Assembly: GCA_015039465.1 (NCBI GenBank)
Contig: MU130157.1
Coordinates: 259,186-323,185 of the forward strand
Length of the DNA: 64,000 nt
Direction of reading: 5' to 3'
Origin: Phlegmacium glaucopus
Taxonomy: Eukaryota; Basidiomycota; Agaricomycetes; Agaricales; Cortinariaceae
Shown: piece by piece, positions 10,368 to 21,620 of the stretch
Numbering within the stretch: position 1 is the stretch's first letter
Layout of the letters: each line of letters starts with the position of its first letter
Translations under genes and position numbers: made by a program
The notes under the pieces: model-generated
Told to the model about the DNA's origin: nothing
Database searches by the model: none
Seen by the model: the letters and a program-made list of their open reading frames with translations, nothing else

Positions 10368-10782
10368 CCCCCAAGCCCGTGCTAGAAAATCATTATGTAA
10401 TCTTCGGACTTTGAAATATCGTCGCGTCGAGCTCACGCGACGACAGAGGCCTTTTGCTACTTTTTAGTGTGAAAGTTGTTATATTTAGCTTAGGCACCAT
10501 ATAAATTAAAATTTGGGGCTGGGAGGATGGGTGTTTATGTGACTTCCTCGTCAGTAGGAAATCAAGGCAAAAGTGGTGCACGTGATTTGGAGCTCACGCG
10601 AAAGCATCCACATCGCCTCAGATACTCCTAAATTATATATATAATACATTTAAGGATCCAATAGAAATACTTTCTCTCTAAAAACAGGTGAAAAGACACT
10701 TCAATTATCGCGCTCAGAGGAGATGAAGATGATTTCGAAGTCCGAAGATTACATAAACATTTTCTAGCACGGGTTTGGGGGT
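10368..10782. mobile_element. 415-bp MITE-like element with about 50-bp terminal inverted repeats
   Basis: The left end (10368-10420, beginning CCCCCAAGCCCGTGCTAGAA) and the reverse complement of the right end (10782-10730, beginning CCCCCAAACCCGTGCTAGAA) match at roughly 47 of 52 positions, including TATGTAATCTTCGGACTT. The interior has no open reading frame of note, so it is non-autonomous. A TA dinucleotide lies near both outer ends (10361-10362 and 10783-10784), compatible with Tc1/mariner-type insertion, but the left junction has five extra bases (CCGCG). It sits 0.25 kb upstream of the intact MFS copy C and is absent upstream of copy E. Confidence 0.72.
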
Positions 10783-10854
10783 AAACAACAGACTTCATAT
10801 ATCGTGATCTATAACTCATGTCACATCACATATATCGAAGCTGTCTACGAGAGA

Positions 10855-11025
10855 CTAGGTCCGACCGTGCACAGCGTATTCTAGCGTATTACGGACTGAT
10901 CACTACTCACAATGCATAATGACTCGAGGCGTAGTCCCATTCGTCTAATTTTTCACACAGGCCCTTTATAAGAGGTAATATGGAATTGATCATGATCCCA
11001 ATTATCAATTACTGCAGCTCAACAA
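10855..11025 (+). promoter_or_regulatory. Upstream region of MFS copy C, conserved with copy E
   Basis: About 170 bp before the start codon aligns with the reverse complement of 23520-23700 upstream of copy E. Shared blocks include GTCCGACCGTGC, TATTACGGA-CTGATCAC, GCATAATGA, CGTAGTCCCAT, TCTAATTT-TCACACA and GATAAGAGGT-like sequence (CTTTATAAGAGGTAATATG here). The shared order shows the promoter was duplicated with the gene, and both copies may be expressed under the same control. Confidence 0.6.
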
Positions 11026-12947
11026 ATGTCGACTCAGACGGCGACTGCGGCTGAAAGCAATTTTGCACACGATGCGCACGATAACGATACTCGCGATCAC
11101 GACAATGCGGCAGCCATTCATCCAGCTTGGGAAAAACCGACTCCGTTACCAAAATTTCAAATATTCATCCTTACCTTGATACAATTTGCAGAACCTATTA
11201 CAGGTCTGGTCATCTACCCATTCATCAATAAACTCATTAGAGAGACTGGTGTCACAAACGGAGACGAACGTAGGACTGGGTATTACGCCGGCATCATAGT
11301 GCGTTGAGATCTCAAACTCAAAATGTTGTACTCACCGAATATCTTGCGTAGGAATCTGCATTTTTCTTCGCAGAAGCTGTGACCGTGATTCAATGGGGCT
11401 ATTTATCAGACCGCTTTGGACGTAGACCTGTCTTGCTCTTAGGTCCACTTGGCTTGGCAGTTTCAATGTTTATTTTCGGTGCTTCAACTAAGTTTGTACC
11501 CCTTGTCCTGTCGAGATGTTTTCAGGGTATATTCAATGGCAACATCGGTAAGTGTGCATAATTTTGTGTCTTGCCTTTCTCATATGTTAGCGTTCGCATA
11601 GGAGTGACAAAAAGTATGATCGTAGAGGTCCCTAAATCCTTTAGAATATGCTTGCCACAAACTGAAAATATGACTAGATAACAGATGCTTCGAACATTGG
11701 AGATGCTTATGCTTTGGTACCTTTGATATGGAGCGTTGGCTCAACGATTGCGTAGGTACAATATTACTTTCATCTTGAGGCCTGAATAACCCTACTCCTC
11801 AGGCCCATCATCGGCGGTGTTCTTTCCAATCCTGCAACTAGATGGCCAGACACTTTGGGACAGATACATTACCTACGGCATCATCCGTATTTCCTTCCAT
11901 GTGCTACATCTGGATTCCTTGCATTTGCAACTTTTATAATCTCGTTCTTCGGATTAAAAGAGGTATTGATTCATAGCACTCCAGAAATATTTTTGATTTA
12001 TTATGTTATCTTCAGACTTTACCCTCCCTTGTTGCAGCACCACATCAACGCCAACTGGATGAAGTTTCATCAGACAACATAATTATTCCTAATGCCACGG
12101 CCAAGACCTCGTTGATCAATCATGGAGAAAGACTCGACTATGGTACTACCGACGCAACTGAACGTTCCCAGTCGTCGTCTTCAAGCAATTCTTCCTCAGG
12201 ACTTGAAAGCAACACGTCATCGTTTCTGACCCGTGGACTTCTTTTAATTTATTTGAACTATGCCGCCCTATCTTTCCTCGATATGGGTCATTTCGTTCTC
12301 TTACCACTTTTCTATTCTACGTCTATCCCGTTGGGTGGTCTCGGTTTAGATCCCTTCAGAATTGGCGTCACGCTTGGCACTTTTGGCTGTATCAACGCTG
12401 TTATTCAAGCAAATGCCCTTGGTCCGCTGATCAGGAAATATGGAGCAAGGAAGATGTACATCGTGTCGTTCCCTGGTCTCATCGCGTGTTTTGCTCTATA
12501 CCCAATTATGCGGCATTTCGCTCAAACTGCGGGTAGAGTGGATGGCTTTGTCGTCGCTTGCATGATGATCCAACTGAGTTGCTACATCTGTATTTATATT
12601 GCTTATGGTATGTATTTTTTTGTGAACTATTCATCTGACGGTGGAAGTACTTATACATTGAAATTTTAACAGGTTCCATGCAGGTTATGCTAGCACAGCA
12701 CGTCGCTGATAGTGGGCGTATGGGAACTTCTCTTGGGATCGGTCAGATGCTCGCCTCTGGAATGAGATCTATTTCTCCTGTTCTCGTTTCCTCCCTTTTT
12801 TCGATCTCTTTGCAAAGAGATCTTGCAGGTGGTAACCTGGTGTTCTATATTCTTATGGGGCTGACCTTATTCTTCGTTCGCATTTCGCATTTCCTTCCTC
12901 ATTCCACTGTCCAAAACAATAATAGACAGTCACAGCCGTCGGCCTAG
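11026..12947 (+). CDS. MFS transporter copy C (DHA1/ZIFL-like), intact
   Basis: Seven exons: 11026-11298, 11352-11547, 11602-11627, 11678-11751, 11803-11962, 12016-12607 and 12673-12947. All introns are GT-AG, and the exons sum to 1596 nt (531 residues). The protein has a polar N-terminus, then PLPKFQ leading into TM1, the acidic EPITGLVIYP segment, the MFS signature loop GYLSDRFGRRP between TM2 and TM3, a hydrophilic central loop with LINHGERLDYG and a Ser-rich run, and a second six-helix half with RKYGARKMYI. Transporters of this group are proton antiporters for drugs, metals or small metabolites at the plasma or vacuolar membrane; the substrate cannot be told from sequence. It is the best template for reading the damaged copies A and B. 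Confidence 0.92.
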
Positions 12948-12959
12948 AGGCTTTAAACC

Positions 12960-13330
12960 TGCGCTAATTGACAAGGTACTTTGTCAGCATCCGATGGATG
13001 TGCAGCAAATCCTTGATATGACATGACGTATTTAGATAATTAATAACGATAGACCAACAATAGATGCTTGAGCTACTTTCCACGCGTTCTGAAGTTTTTT
13101 GGCTGTTTTCCTCAGCAATCAACTCCTGAGGCAGGGTAATTTGACTGAAAGCCTTCGTCGCTCGTTTTTTGACATTGGAGCACCGGACTGGTAAGCCTCG
13201 GATAAGGGAACTGGGATTGCTAAAGTTGCCCGGGGTGGGTAAATTTTTTAAGGGGTGGATGCCCCCCCAAATAAGGTATGTTTCCGCCAAAAAAGGTATT
13301 TCTCCATGATGAAAAATCTCCGCCAACATA
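12960..13330 (-). other. Co-duplicated 3' flank of MFS copy C, extended coding-like remnant
   Basis: The first 180 bp match the flanks of copies A, B and E. Here the minus strand is open further upstream and reads RCSNVKKRATKAFSQITLPQELIAEEN, which copy E shares in broken form (RCS...KRATK, then QITLPQELIA). This supports an ancestral convergent gene whose 3' end was duplicated with the transporter. The remainder (about 13200-13330) contains C/G homopolymer runs and a small inverted repeat around AAATCTCCG. No complete gene is present. Confidence 0.4.
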
Positions 13331-13712
13331 TTTCCACTGTTTTCGGAGATTTCTCATGTTGGAATTACTTTGGAAAAGGCTAAATATTTTTATTATCACC
13401 AAAATCTGGTCAGGATGGCTCTTTAAATAACATTTTGCTACCTTACAAGACTAGAGATGGCAGATACATGGTTTTACAAAAAATGGTCAAGGCACCTACC
13501 TCGGGTCACGGAACAAACATCCCGGTTCCACATTTTGTCGAGTCCCTTGTGACTTCCCCTATGACTCACGAGTCAGATATACTCGTGAGTCATGAATGGC
13601 ATGGTATCAAGGGCGAGAGTTGGAATCCCCACGATCCACAAGATTGAGGTTGATATTAAAACCTCGCTCACCCTGACCCACCGACCGCTCTTGAGCCTTG
13701 CAGACCTGAACA

Positions 13713-15641
13713 ATGTCTGAGTTGGTCGAACCAATACATGGGGAAAACAATGTTGCATACGGTACTAATGGAGACTCAGATGTCGACATCAACGCGGCTA
13801 CCACAACGTCGGATAAACGGACTCCATTACCCAAACTACAATTGTTCATTCTCTTCTTGATCCAGTTTTCAGAGCCTGTTGCAGCCTTGGTCATCTATCC
13901 TTTCATCAATAAGTTTGTTCAAGAAACTGGCATTACCCAGGGAGATGAACGCAGGACTGGTTATTATGCTGGCATCATCGTAAGTTAAAAATTTGAATTT
14001 TGATATGTACATTCATCCCTATCGCTCTTATTCAGGAATCTGTATTTTTCCTTGCAGAGTGCTCTACGGTAGTCCAGTGGGGCTATTTATCGGATAGAAT
14101 TGGGCGGAGGCCTGTCCTACTTATTGGTCCACTTGGCTTGACATGTGCAATGTTTTTTTTCGGCTCATCGACTACATACATCCCTCTTTTAATCTCACGA
14201 TTCTTTCAAGGCATGTTTAATGGAAGTATTGGTGGGTGTATTGCGTATTTTTATTTATTTATTGAGGGACTAAATTGTTCGTTCTTACAGGGGTATCGCA
14301 AAGTATGATAGCAGAGGTACGGTTTTAAATTCCTATGGAGTTCCTCTCCAATGTTTTAAATTTTCAAGCAAAGATGACAGATGCTTCCAATGTCGGAGAC
14401 GCCTATGCTTTTGTGCCTTTGATGTGGAGCGTTGGTTCAACAATTGCGTAGGCCCCCCCGTCGTTTTTTTTCTGGTTTCATGGACACTTAAGTCATATAT
14501 CTTCTAGTCCCATAATTGGCGGCGTTCTTTCTAATCCTGCAACCCGATGGCCTAACACCTTGGGACGTCTACAATTCCTGCGAGTGCACCCATATTTTCT
14601 TCCTTGTGCTGTATCCGGTTCCATCGCATTAATGACATTCATCATCGCAACCCTCGCGTTGGAAGAGGTAGGATCTTAATGACCCTCAATACTCACATCA
14701 CTCACTCGATCATGCCTAGACTCTGCCCTCACTCGTCGCAAAAAAGAAAGCAGCAAATCTCAAGAGGGAGTCTTCACAATGCGAAGCAGCGATGCTTGAT
14801 GCAACCATAGAAAGTCCCTTGATAAATCATGGAGAAAGACTTGATTATGGTACTACTACTGATCAGGTCCAATCGTCAACTTCCAGTCCTTCCGAAACGT
14901 CTACCACGAGCCCTGAAAATAAGCCAGCACTGCTTAATCGGGGACTTATTATGATTTATCTCAACATTGTCTCCCTGGCTTTCATAGACATGGGTCACTT
15001 CGTCCTCTTGCCGTTGTTTTATTCTACTTCGATCCAGTTAGGTGGGCTCGGTTTGGATCCCTACTTAATCGGTATCACATTAGGTTCTTTTGGCTGCGTC
15101 AACGCCGTTGTGCAAGCAAGACTCCTTGGGCCACTAATCCGGAAGTTTGGAGCAAGAAAGATGTACATCACTTGTTTCCCGGGTCTTTTGGTCTGCATCA
15201 CGTTGTATCCTATCATGAGGCACTTTATCCATCATTTTGGGAGGGTCAATAACGTCATCATCATTTGTATGATAATTCAACTCAGCTTTCAGATGTTGGT
15301 CTTCGCGTCATACGGTAATCATTCTCGTTTGATTCAAGGTACTAGTTCTAATGTTATACCTCCAAGGTTCCGTGCAAGTTGTCTTGGCACGACATGTATC
15401 AGAAAGTGGACGTATGGGCACCGCTATTGGTCTTGCCCAGATGTTAGCTGCTGCAATGAGAACGATTGCTCCCGCCCTTGTATCCTCACTCTTCTCGATA
15501 TCCTTGGAGCGGCATCTTGCAGGTGGCAATCTGGTATTCTATCTGCTGATAGGCTTGGGTTTATTAGCTATTCGCCTTTCCCATTTCCTTCCACCACCCA
15601 TCATATCGAAATCGGAGCAAGACTCCCAGCAAGCAGGATAA
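13713..15641 (+). CDS. MFS transporter copy D, divergent but intact
   Basis: It follows copy C in the same orientation and has the same intron positions. Exon 1 is 13713-13981; a tiny exon ends IAE near 14315; the last exon runs from about 15369 to a TAA at 15639-15641. The reading frame is continuous once GT-AG introns are removed. Features include PLPKLQLFILF into TM1, GYLSDRIGRRP, MTDASNVGDAYAF, the LINHGERLDYG linker and RKFGARKMYI. Compared with copy C it has a longer central loop (EESSQCEAAM-type and Thr/Ser-rich) and many substitutions, so it is an older duplicate than A, B or E. Substrate unknown. Confidence 0.88.
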
Positions 15642-16280
15642 ATCTAGCTACCTATTTATATGTCCATTTCCGGTCGCCGAGTTCTTTTGACAGGAGAGTG
15701 ACAGCGGTAAATGAAGGTCGTCCTAGGTCGTCATGTGGAAAGTCTCTTAGATACCAAATTGCTAAACTGAGGTACTTGTTCTATAATTGGAACACGGGCG
15801 CGACTTCATACATATCATATCATAGACTATCATAGACTACCAGGACGTATTTCAGAACTTTAGATCATTGTCCCTTTCGAATTGAATGAAGCGCCTATAG
15901 CTAGTTAGGCCGCCTGGAATGGCTCAGCAGTACGTTTTCAGATGGTGGGATGAACCACCAAAGTGATAAAGTTTGACTGTTTGACGGATGCGTGTGCGTG
16001 AACTCTGTCAATACAGGAGTTTGGGTGGTATCTGTCAGTTATCTGTCGCGGAAAATCATCTTGGTTACGATAATTTGATTATATTCTGGGAGCATAATTC
16101 GGAAAGGTTAGTTCCCCTATAGCTTACGCTTCTCTCAACCCGAGGCTCCGTTTTATTTAATCCATGGATGCTGACAGATTACCCTCTCCTCTTGCCCCTT
16201 TATTTTGGGAGGTAGCTCTTAGGCTGCTCCCACCACGCCTTTGAGCGCCAGCACCAATTACTTCGAGCTCGAGGGGTAGC
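15642..16280. other. Intergenic, no supported gene
   Basis: About 640 bp between copy D and the acidic-protein gene. The open frames are short and overlap copy D's terminal exon in the wrong frame. A TTTTATTTAATCC stretch near 16150 could belong to the downstream promoter. Confidence 0.4.
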
Positions 16281-16999
16281 ATGGCAGAAAAGTATTTCTC
16301 GCAAGCATTTCGGGCTTCCTCGGCATCGGCGGCCTCTTCTAGCCAAAGGTATGAATATCCTTTTGCCGATCAATCGTCATACCTGCGAGCTGAGTTGGGG
16401 TTGTAACATTTAACATTCCACCGGCAATTCTTCATGCGACCATCAGTGTTGGGAGCGCCAAGGAGATATTATACTATCCCCATCATATCTCACGAAATAG
16501 GGAAGATTATCCTCATGCGATCGACGAAGACGATCTGGACGTTAAAGCAACAACTAGTACCCAAGGATTGTCGGTAGAGGACGGTTTCGATATCCTTGAT
16601 GATGAAACAAATTTTGGTCGTTGTCAAGCAGTGTCCTATGACCCAAACGAAAGCGCGCAATATTTCGATGACGAGGATCTATTCGGTCACTTGGATCTAT
16701 TCGGTCACTTGAATTCTGATTCTGATTATTTTCAACAAGAAGGGGGTAAAGAAGGGGAGGAGGAACTTTCGGAAGACGATATGCTATTTGGGAGTGGTTG
16801 GGATGATGATACTGCGACAAGTGACGCCCATAGGGAGCGCGATCGCACGAGAGAAGAGGCTATGGCTGGCGATGTTGGGTTGCGGGAACGCAGTTCGACG
16901 GATGATGGTGCACGGTATTTCGATGCTGATGATTTGATTGAGGCAGTTTATGAGGAGATCCACTGTTATTCAGATGCGCGAGCGTCGCTTGAGGCTTGA
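16281..16999 (+). CDS. Acidic hypothetical protein, two exons
   Basis: Exon 1 (16281-16348) begins MAEKYFSQAFRASS, and exon 2 (16447-16999) continues after a 98-nt GT-AG intron with a TTTAAC branch-like site. The two join in frame to give 206 residues. The product is strongly acidic and Asp/Glu-rich with no recognised domain. It contains a perfect 18-bp tandem duplication (about 16677-16712) encoding DLFGHL twice, and a C-terminal stretch DADDLIEAVYEEIHCY. Such composition suggests a disordered nuclear or cytosolic protein, but that is inference. The start was chosen because the longer exon-2 frame has no ATG of its own and the splice restores one. Confidence 0.6.
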
Positions 17000-17342
17000 G
17001 TAGCCCATAGTACAATATAATTAAGTCGGTCCCTATCGAGTTCTTTTAAGAGCGCTTACCCACCACCTCCTATTTTTAACTCCGTGATTATCGTAGGCTT
17101 GTCACCCTGGTCCGGATCTCACAGCTTCTCTCGTGGCGTTACTCAACCATTTGTTTGTTCTTTTCAGCAGATTTTGAGAGGTTCTGACGCCAGAGGTAAA
17201 TGCTAATGAGCGGGACAAGGTACTTTGAAGGACTGGGACGAAACAGAGCGAACTTCAAACCCTTCCCCCTGACACGCGGGTGTGGCGTTTGATGAAGGCG
17301 GTGTCAGTCAGCTTACGTTAAGGTCCGCTAGCTGAGAAAATG

Positions 17343-17350
17343 TATAAAAG
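17343..17350 (+). promoter_or_regulatory. TATA box of the secreted repeat-protein gene
   Basis: TATAAAAG lies 160 bp upstream of the ATG at 17510, followed by a pyrimidine-rich leader containing CTCTCCTC. This is a consensus TATA element at a spacing compatible with a 100-130-nt 5' UTR, as is usual for strongly expressed secreted fungal proteins. Confidence 0.5.
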
Positions 17351-17509
17351 AGACGTGGCAGCCATATGGATTCCCCAGCAGAGCTCATTCTCCGTCACCC
17401 AACTCTCCTCTACGGCCAGGTTGCCCCAAGAGTTTGTCTATCTTCGCTGGTCGACTTCCCTCTAAGCCTTTCGAATTGACATTATCTCCAAATCGTCTTT
17501 TGTTCAACG

Positions 17510-19228
17510 ATGATTTCTTCAGCCTCGACTCTTTTCCTTGCCGCCCTGGTGTTGACCACCTCTGTTTACGGTGCCCCCGTTAGGTTCGTCTCAGTCAAGT
17601 GATCTATTAATATTCATTAATCTTTTTTTTCTCATCTCTTTAGAACCCCTGTCGCTTCCTCGGAGGTCGTTGCACGTGCTGAGAGCGTTCCCCAGCTTGT
17701 TGCCAGGTCTGCCGTCGTCGACGTCCAGCCCATCCACAGGCGCTCGGGACTCGGCCAGTTCAGTCGCCGATCGGCTCGTCTCCTCACGGAGAGAGAACCC
17801 GAAACCGTTGAAGTACCAGTAGCCCGCGAACTCGTTGAAGAGCCCGAAGTCCGACGTCGTTACCCTCGTCGTGTCTACCAAGATTACTACGAGAAACGAG
17901 AACCTCAACCTGCAACTGTTGTCCAAAAGCGGGAGGAGCGTCCACGTGTTTACCCTCGTCGTGTTTACTACGAGCATTATGAGAAGCGCGCACCTACCCC
18001 GGAGCCAGCCACCACGATCCAGGAAACCACCGTCCAGGTCACTAAGGTATCTACCTTCGATACTCCCGATGATCTCGCCGCTGCGGACAGTTTCCAACTC
18101 CTTCCGGATGAATCTGGATTGTCGCAGACTACTACCCTGTTCTCCGATTCCCAGACGCAAACCATCCAAGCCCCTGGATCGGTTCCTACCGTCTCTGCGG
18201 TCGTTAACATCATCAACGGTACTCCTACGACTACCTTCGTCTCCGCCACCCCTGCCCCTGTCTTTGGTGGTGTCACTGATCCATCCCTACTCAATGCTGG
18301 TGCTGCGGTTCCCTCCTTCTCTGCGGTTGTCAACGTCATCAACGGTACTCCTACGACTACCTTCGTCTCTGCCACCCCTGCCCCCGTCTTTGGTGGTGTC
18401 ACTGATCCATCCCTGCTCAATGCTGGTGTTGCAGTTCCCTCCTTCTCTGAGGTTGTCAACATCATCAACGGAACTCCTACGACTACCTTCGTCTCCGCCA
18501 CCCCTGCCCCTGTCTTTGGTGGTGTCACCGATCCATCCGTAGTCACCGTTGGTGCTGCAGTTCCTTCCTTCACTCCGGTTGTCAACATCATCAACGGTAC
18601 TCCGACGACTACCTTCGTCTCAGCTACCCCCGCCCCTGTCTTTGGTGGTGTCACTGATCCATCCGTAGTCACCATTGGTGCTGCAGTTCCTTCCTTCACT
18701 CCGGTTGTCAACATCATCAACGGTACTCCGACGACTACCTTCGTCTCTGCCACTCCTGCCCCTGTGTTTGGCGGTGTCACCAATCCATCCGCAGTCACTA
18801 TTGGTGCTGCAGTTCCTTCCTTCACTCCGGTTGTCAACATCATCAACGGTACTCCGACGACTACCTTCGTCTCTGCCACCCCTGCCCCTGTCTTTGGTGG
18901 TGTCACTGATCCATCCGTACTCACTGCTGGTGCCGCAATTCCCACCGTCAGTGCGGTCGTCAACATTGTCAATGGTACCCCGACAACTACCTTTGTGACT
19001 GCCACTCCGATTGTTCCCGCGAATCCCTCCATAGTCACGGTCACCGGCTCCGCCCCTGCAGCTACTCCAACGGACGACTCTGATTCACTTGATCAACCCT
19101 CTGGTGGAACAACATCGTTCGCGACAGTCCGCCGGGATGTGATAGAACCAACCCCCGCAGCACTCCAACGTCGTTCGGCCCATAGTGGGTCTACCTGGGC
19201 ATCCTTTGTCAGGCGACAAAGTAATTAA
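17510..19228 (+). CDS. Secreted repeat protein with multiple dibasic (Kex2-type) sites
   Basis: Exon 1 (17510-17583) encodes a signal peptide (MISSASTLFLAALVLTTSVYG, predicted cut near APV). A 60-nt intron separates it from exon 2 (17644-19228), giving 552 residues. The mature N-terminal third has many dibasic sites (HRRS, SRRS, RRRYPRR, EKRE, QKRE, YPRR, EKRA), including an imperfect duplication of a YPRRVY...YEKR block. Kex2 in the Golgi would be expected to cut after several KR/RR pairs. Residues from about 204 form six exact 42-residue repeats plus a degenerate seventh, each with one NGT glycosylation sequon and a TPAPVFGGVT core. A Ser/Thr-rich tail follows. There is no clear GPI signal. 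A wall-associated or surface protein, possibly also a precursor of small peptides, is inferred. Confidence 0.82.
18179..19012 (+). repeat. Six-plus tandem 126-bp coding repeats
   Basis: Unit starts fall every 126 bp from 18179 to 18935, in frame with the secreted protein, with a partial seventh unit to about 19012. Each unit encodes 42 residues with the invariant VVN-INGTPTTTF and TPAPVFGGVT segments. Differences cluster in the spacer (DPSLLNAG, DPSVVTVG, NPSAVTIG). The near-identity suggests recent expansion or concerted evolution, and copy number may vary between strains. Confidence 0.9.
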
Positions 19229-21300
19229 CGTTCAAATGGACGCTTTTCGATGTTTCACTTAGGGATGTAGATACCTTTACCATTTTGCCAACCTGACCGA
19301 CTGGTTCGGCAGGTAAATACATTTTCCTGCAAACTCTCCGAAACTCATTTAAGTCGTGAAGTTAGTGAGAGATCTGGAACCGGGTAAGTTCAAGGGAGGA
19401 AGTAATGTGCAGGCGTGTTCATTGTAGACTCATTGATCATCCCCATCCCCGAATTTCACAGACAACTGATGATTTGTAGATGGCAGGTAACACCGAAAAG
19501 GCCTGTTTCTGATTTTGACCGACACCGACGCCTAAAAATCTGGTTCTTCAGCCTCCACACCAGAACTCTGGGGTGAGACGGGACAGCAATTCAATTGTGG
19601 ATCCGTAGAGCAGCGGATGCTGGGACATTGTTTTTTGTCTAAAAATATATACACTGTGTCACAGAGGTGACCATTCGAGTTCTTTTCTAAATTCCTCTTA
19701 TCACGATGATTCTGTCCATCGATAATAGGTTCTGTCTGTCCTTACGGCTTCAAAACGATGTAATTCCAATAACTAAGATCATGAAGAGGACGAGCAACGA
19801 TGGGCAATGGTAAGAAAAAAAATAATCTTGTAGGCAATGCATTGTATAATTTTTCTCCTTCAAGATTGGGTGCAGCGGATGGAGATGGTGCAGGCGCAGG
19901 CGCCCTTGTCGACGACATCGATGGTACCGGTGCTGGGAGCTCCTGCGCCTGCCCCAAAGAGTTGTGGATAACGGTAATGGATGGATTGCGAAATCAACAT
20001 ACTTTCCAAGTCCATGATGGGGATCTCATACATCGAGAGGTCCATCATGTCTGTACGCTGCCTCCAAGATCGGGATGGACCCGAACGATCCCCGTCGTAC
20101 GGTTTTTATCCACATCTGTTGGGTTGAGTTACAGTCGGCCATCGATGGGGTTTCTCGACGGGGAGTCTCCGTGCCTCGCCAGCTCCTGTGTTGTTGACGG
20201 CACCCATCCAGTCTATGCCAAGTGGAACGATCTCTTGAGATTGTGCCTGATGATTCATGTATGGGTATTGAGCGTCCGTCTTGCGCCCTCTTCTGTGTTG
20301 ATTGCGACTTGGGCCCGAACTTGGAGGTTGATACTCATGTTGATGCTGCTGACCCTTCTCCTGGTATACAGAGCTAACGCAGCGTAGCGAGCTGTAGATG
20401 TGCTACACTGATCTAATGGTAATAAAAGTTACGACTCGCTAACTCGCTCTGTCCGCCGACGACTCCGACTGTTAGGCGTGCATTATTGGCATACAAATGG
20501 TGCATTCAACAGATCTAGAAGTTGCTGGGAACATCGAACTCCTCCCTCTGCCTGAACAGCGGTTTTCAAAAGGGTTATGTGAAACAGCTCATTGGCTGAG
20601 CCGTTTCATATAACCCTTTATGCACGATGCATTGACATTTGACGATTTCCATGTCAGAATGTTTATTCCCAGTCTTCGGTCTTGTTTTTACCTTCAATCC
20701 CTTGGCATAGACATTGTGACATAGTGCATTCTATACGAGCTCGCTGGGAAGCCTGTCTTGGACTCGAGAATAGGAAAAGCGCTATGTTAACGGTTATCAT
20801 AGGCTTTGTTTCATCCAAAATTTCCTGCATCTATATCTGACTTTTTTTGTTCTCTTGAACAGCAGCTTCCTCAGGCTATAGACAAAGACGATATGGTAAC
20901 GATAACCCGTTTAAGCACCCGTAGCATACATAGATAAAATGTCCGGCATCGAAGTTTACATTACTACCAGTCCCAGCATCGCCCGTGCGCTCCTCTACGA
21001 TCCACAATATGCTGCACTGCCTCACCTCGGAGTGTGATGGCTGCCATTCCCATGATTCCAGCAGGTTTTTTATGTGCTTCTCTGCGTTGGTCAAAAACAA
21101 CACGACTTTCTAGACAGAGTGGACGAGCAGGGTCCCATCTAACCAAGGTAGGCCTTTTCGAGACGTCGTGTGGTGGAAGCAGAGACTGGCCTTTGTAGTC
21201 TTCAAATATGAGAGTCAAGGACCGTGACCATCTTTTGAAATCTCTCTATCACAAGAGTTACCGGTCGGTGCTCCAAACGAGCGACGAAACCAAATCACCC
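19229..21300. other. Long intergenic stretch with only weak open frames
   Basis: Two areas look faintly coding. On the minus strand, 20390-19865 has two long stop-free segments separated by one TAA, with Pro/Gln/Ser-rich and Gly/Ala-rich character; on the plus strand the same DNA gives 195 codons from 19800. On the minus strand, 21218-20964 gives 84 codons including RPTLVRWDPARPLCLESRVVF. Neither has a recognisable domain or a clean splice path. They may be gene relics. The remainder shows nothing. Confidence 0.35.
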
Positions 21301-21605
21301 TGCCTCAAGAATTGATCGCGCTGGGGAAAATAACCAACACTCCAGAACATGTTGGAAGTAGCTCAAGCTTCTATTGTTGGTCATTGATCCAAAACTCCAG
21401 AATGGTTGAAAGTAGCTCATTCCGCTTCTATTGTTGGTCTATTGTCATTAATTATCGTTATTATGGGCGCCAGAGACAAAGTACTGCAGTACTTAAGCTC
21501 ATTTTTACGGCCTGTAGACACAGCAACTTCTAAATACGTCATGTCATATATCAAGGATTTGCTGCACATCCATCGGATGCTGACAAAGTGCCCTTGTTAA
21601 TTGGC
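21300..21605 (+). other. Co-duplicated 3' flank of MFS copy E
   Basis: This mirrors the flanks of copies A-C in inverted orientation. The plus strand reads QITLPQELIA near 21300 and the hydrophobic ASIVGLLSLIIVIMGARDK near 21420. It contains its own internal duplication of about 55 bp (CTATTGTTGGTC repeated at about 21370 and 21437). The reading frame is interrupted, so no intact gene. Confidence 0.45.
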
Positions 21606-21620
21606 GCAGGTTTAAAGCCT

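Noticed and set aside
17977..19044. A 355-codon open frame antisense to the secreted protein
   Set aside because: It is the reverse reading of the 126-bp repeats, whose codon pattern keeps several frames open; no promoter or splice signals.
19800..20387. A 195-codon plus-strand frame
   Set aside because: The minus strand of the same DNA is also open; composition is ambiguous and there is no domain or splice support.
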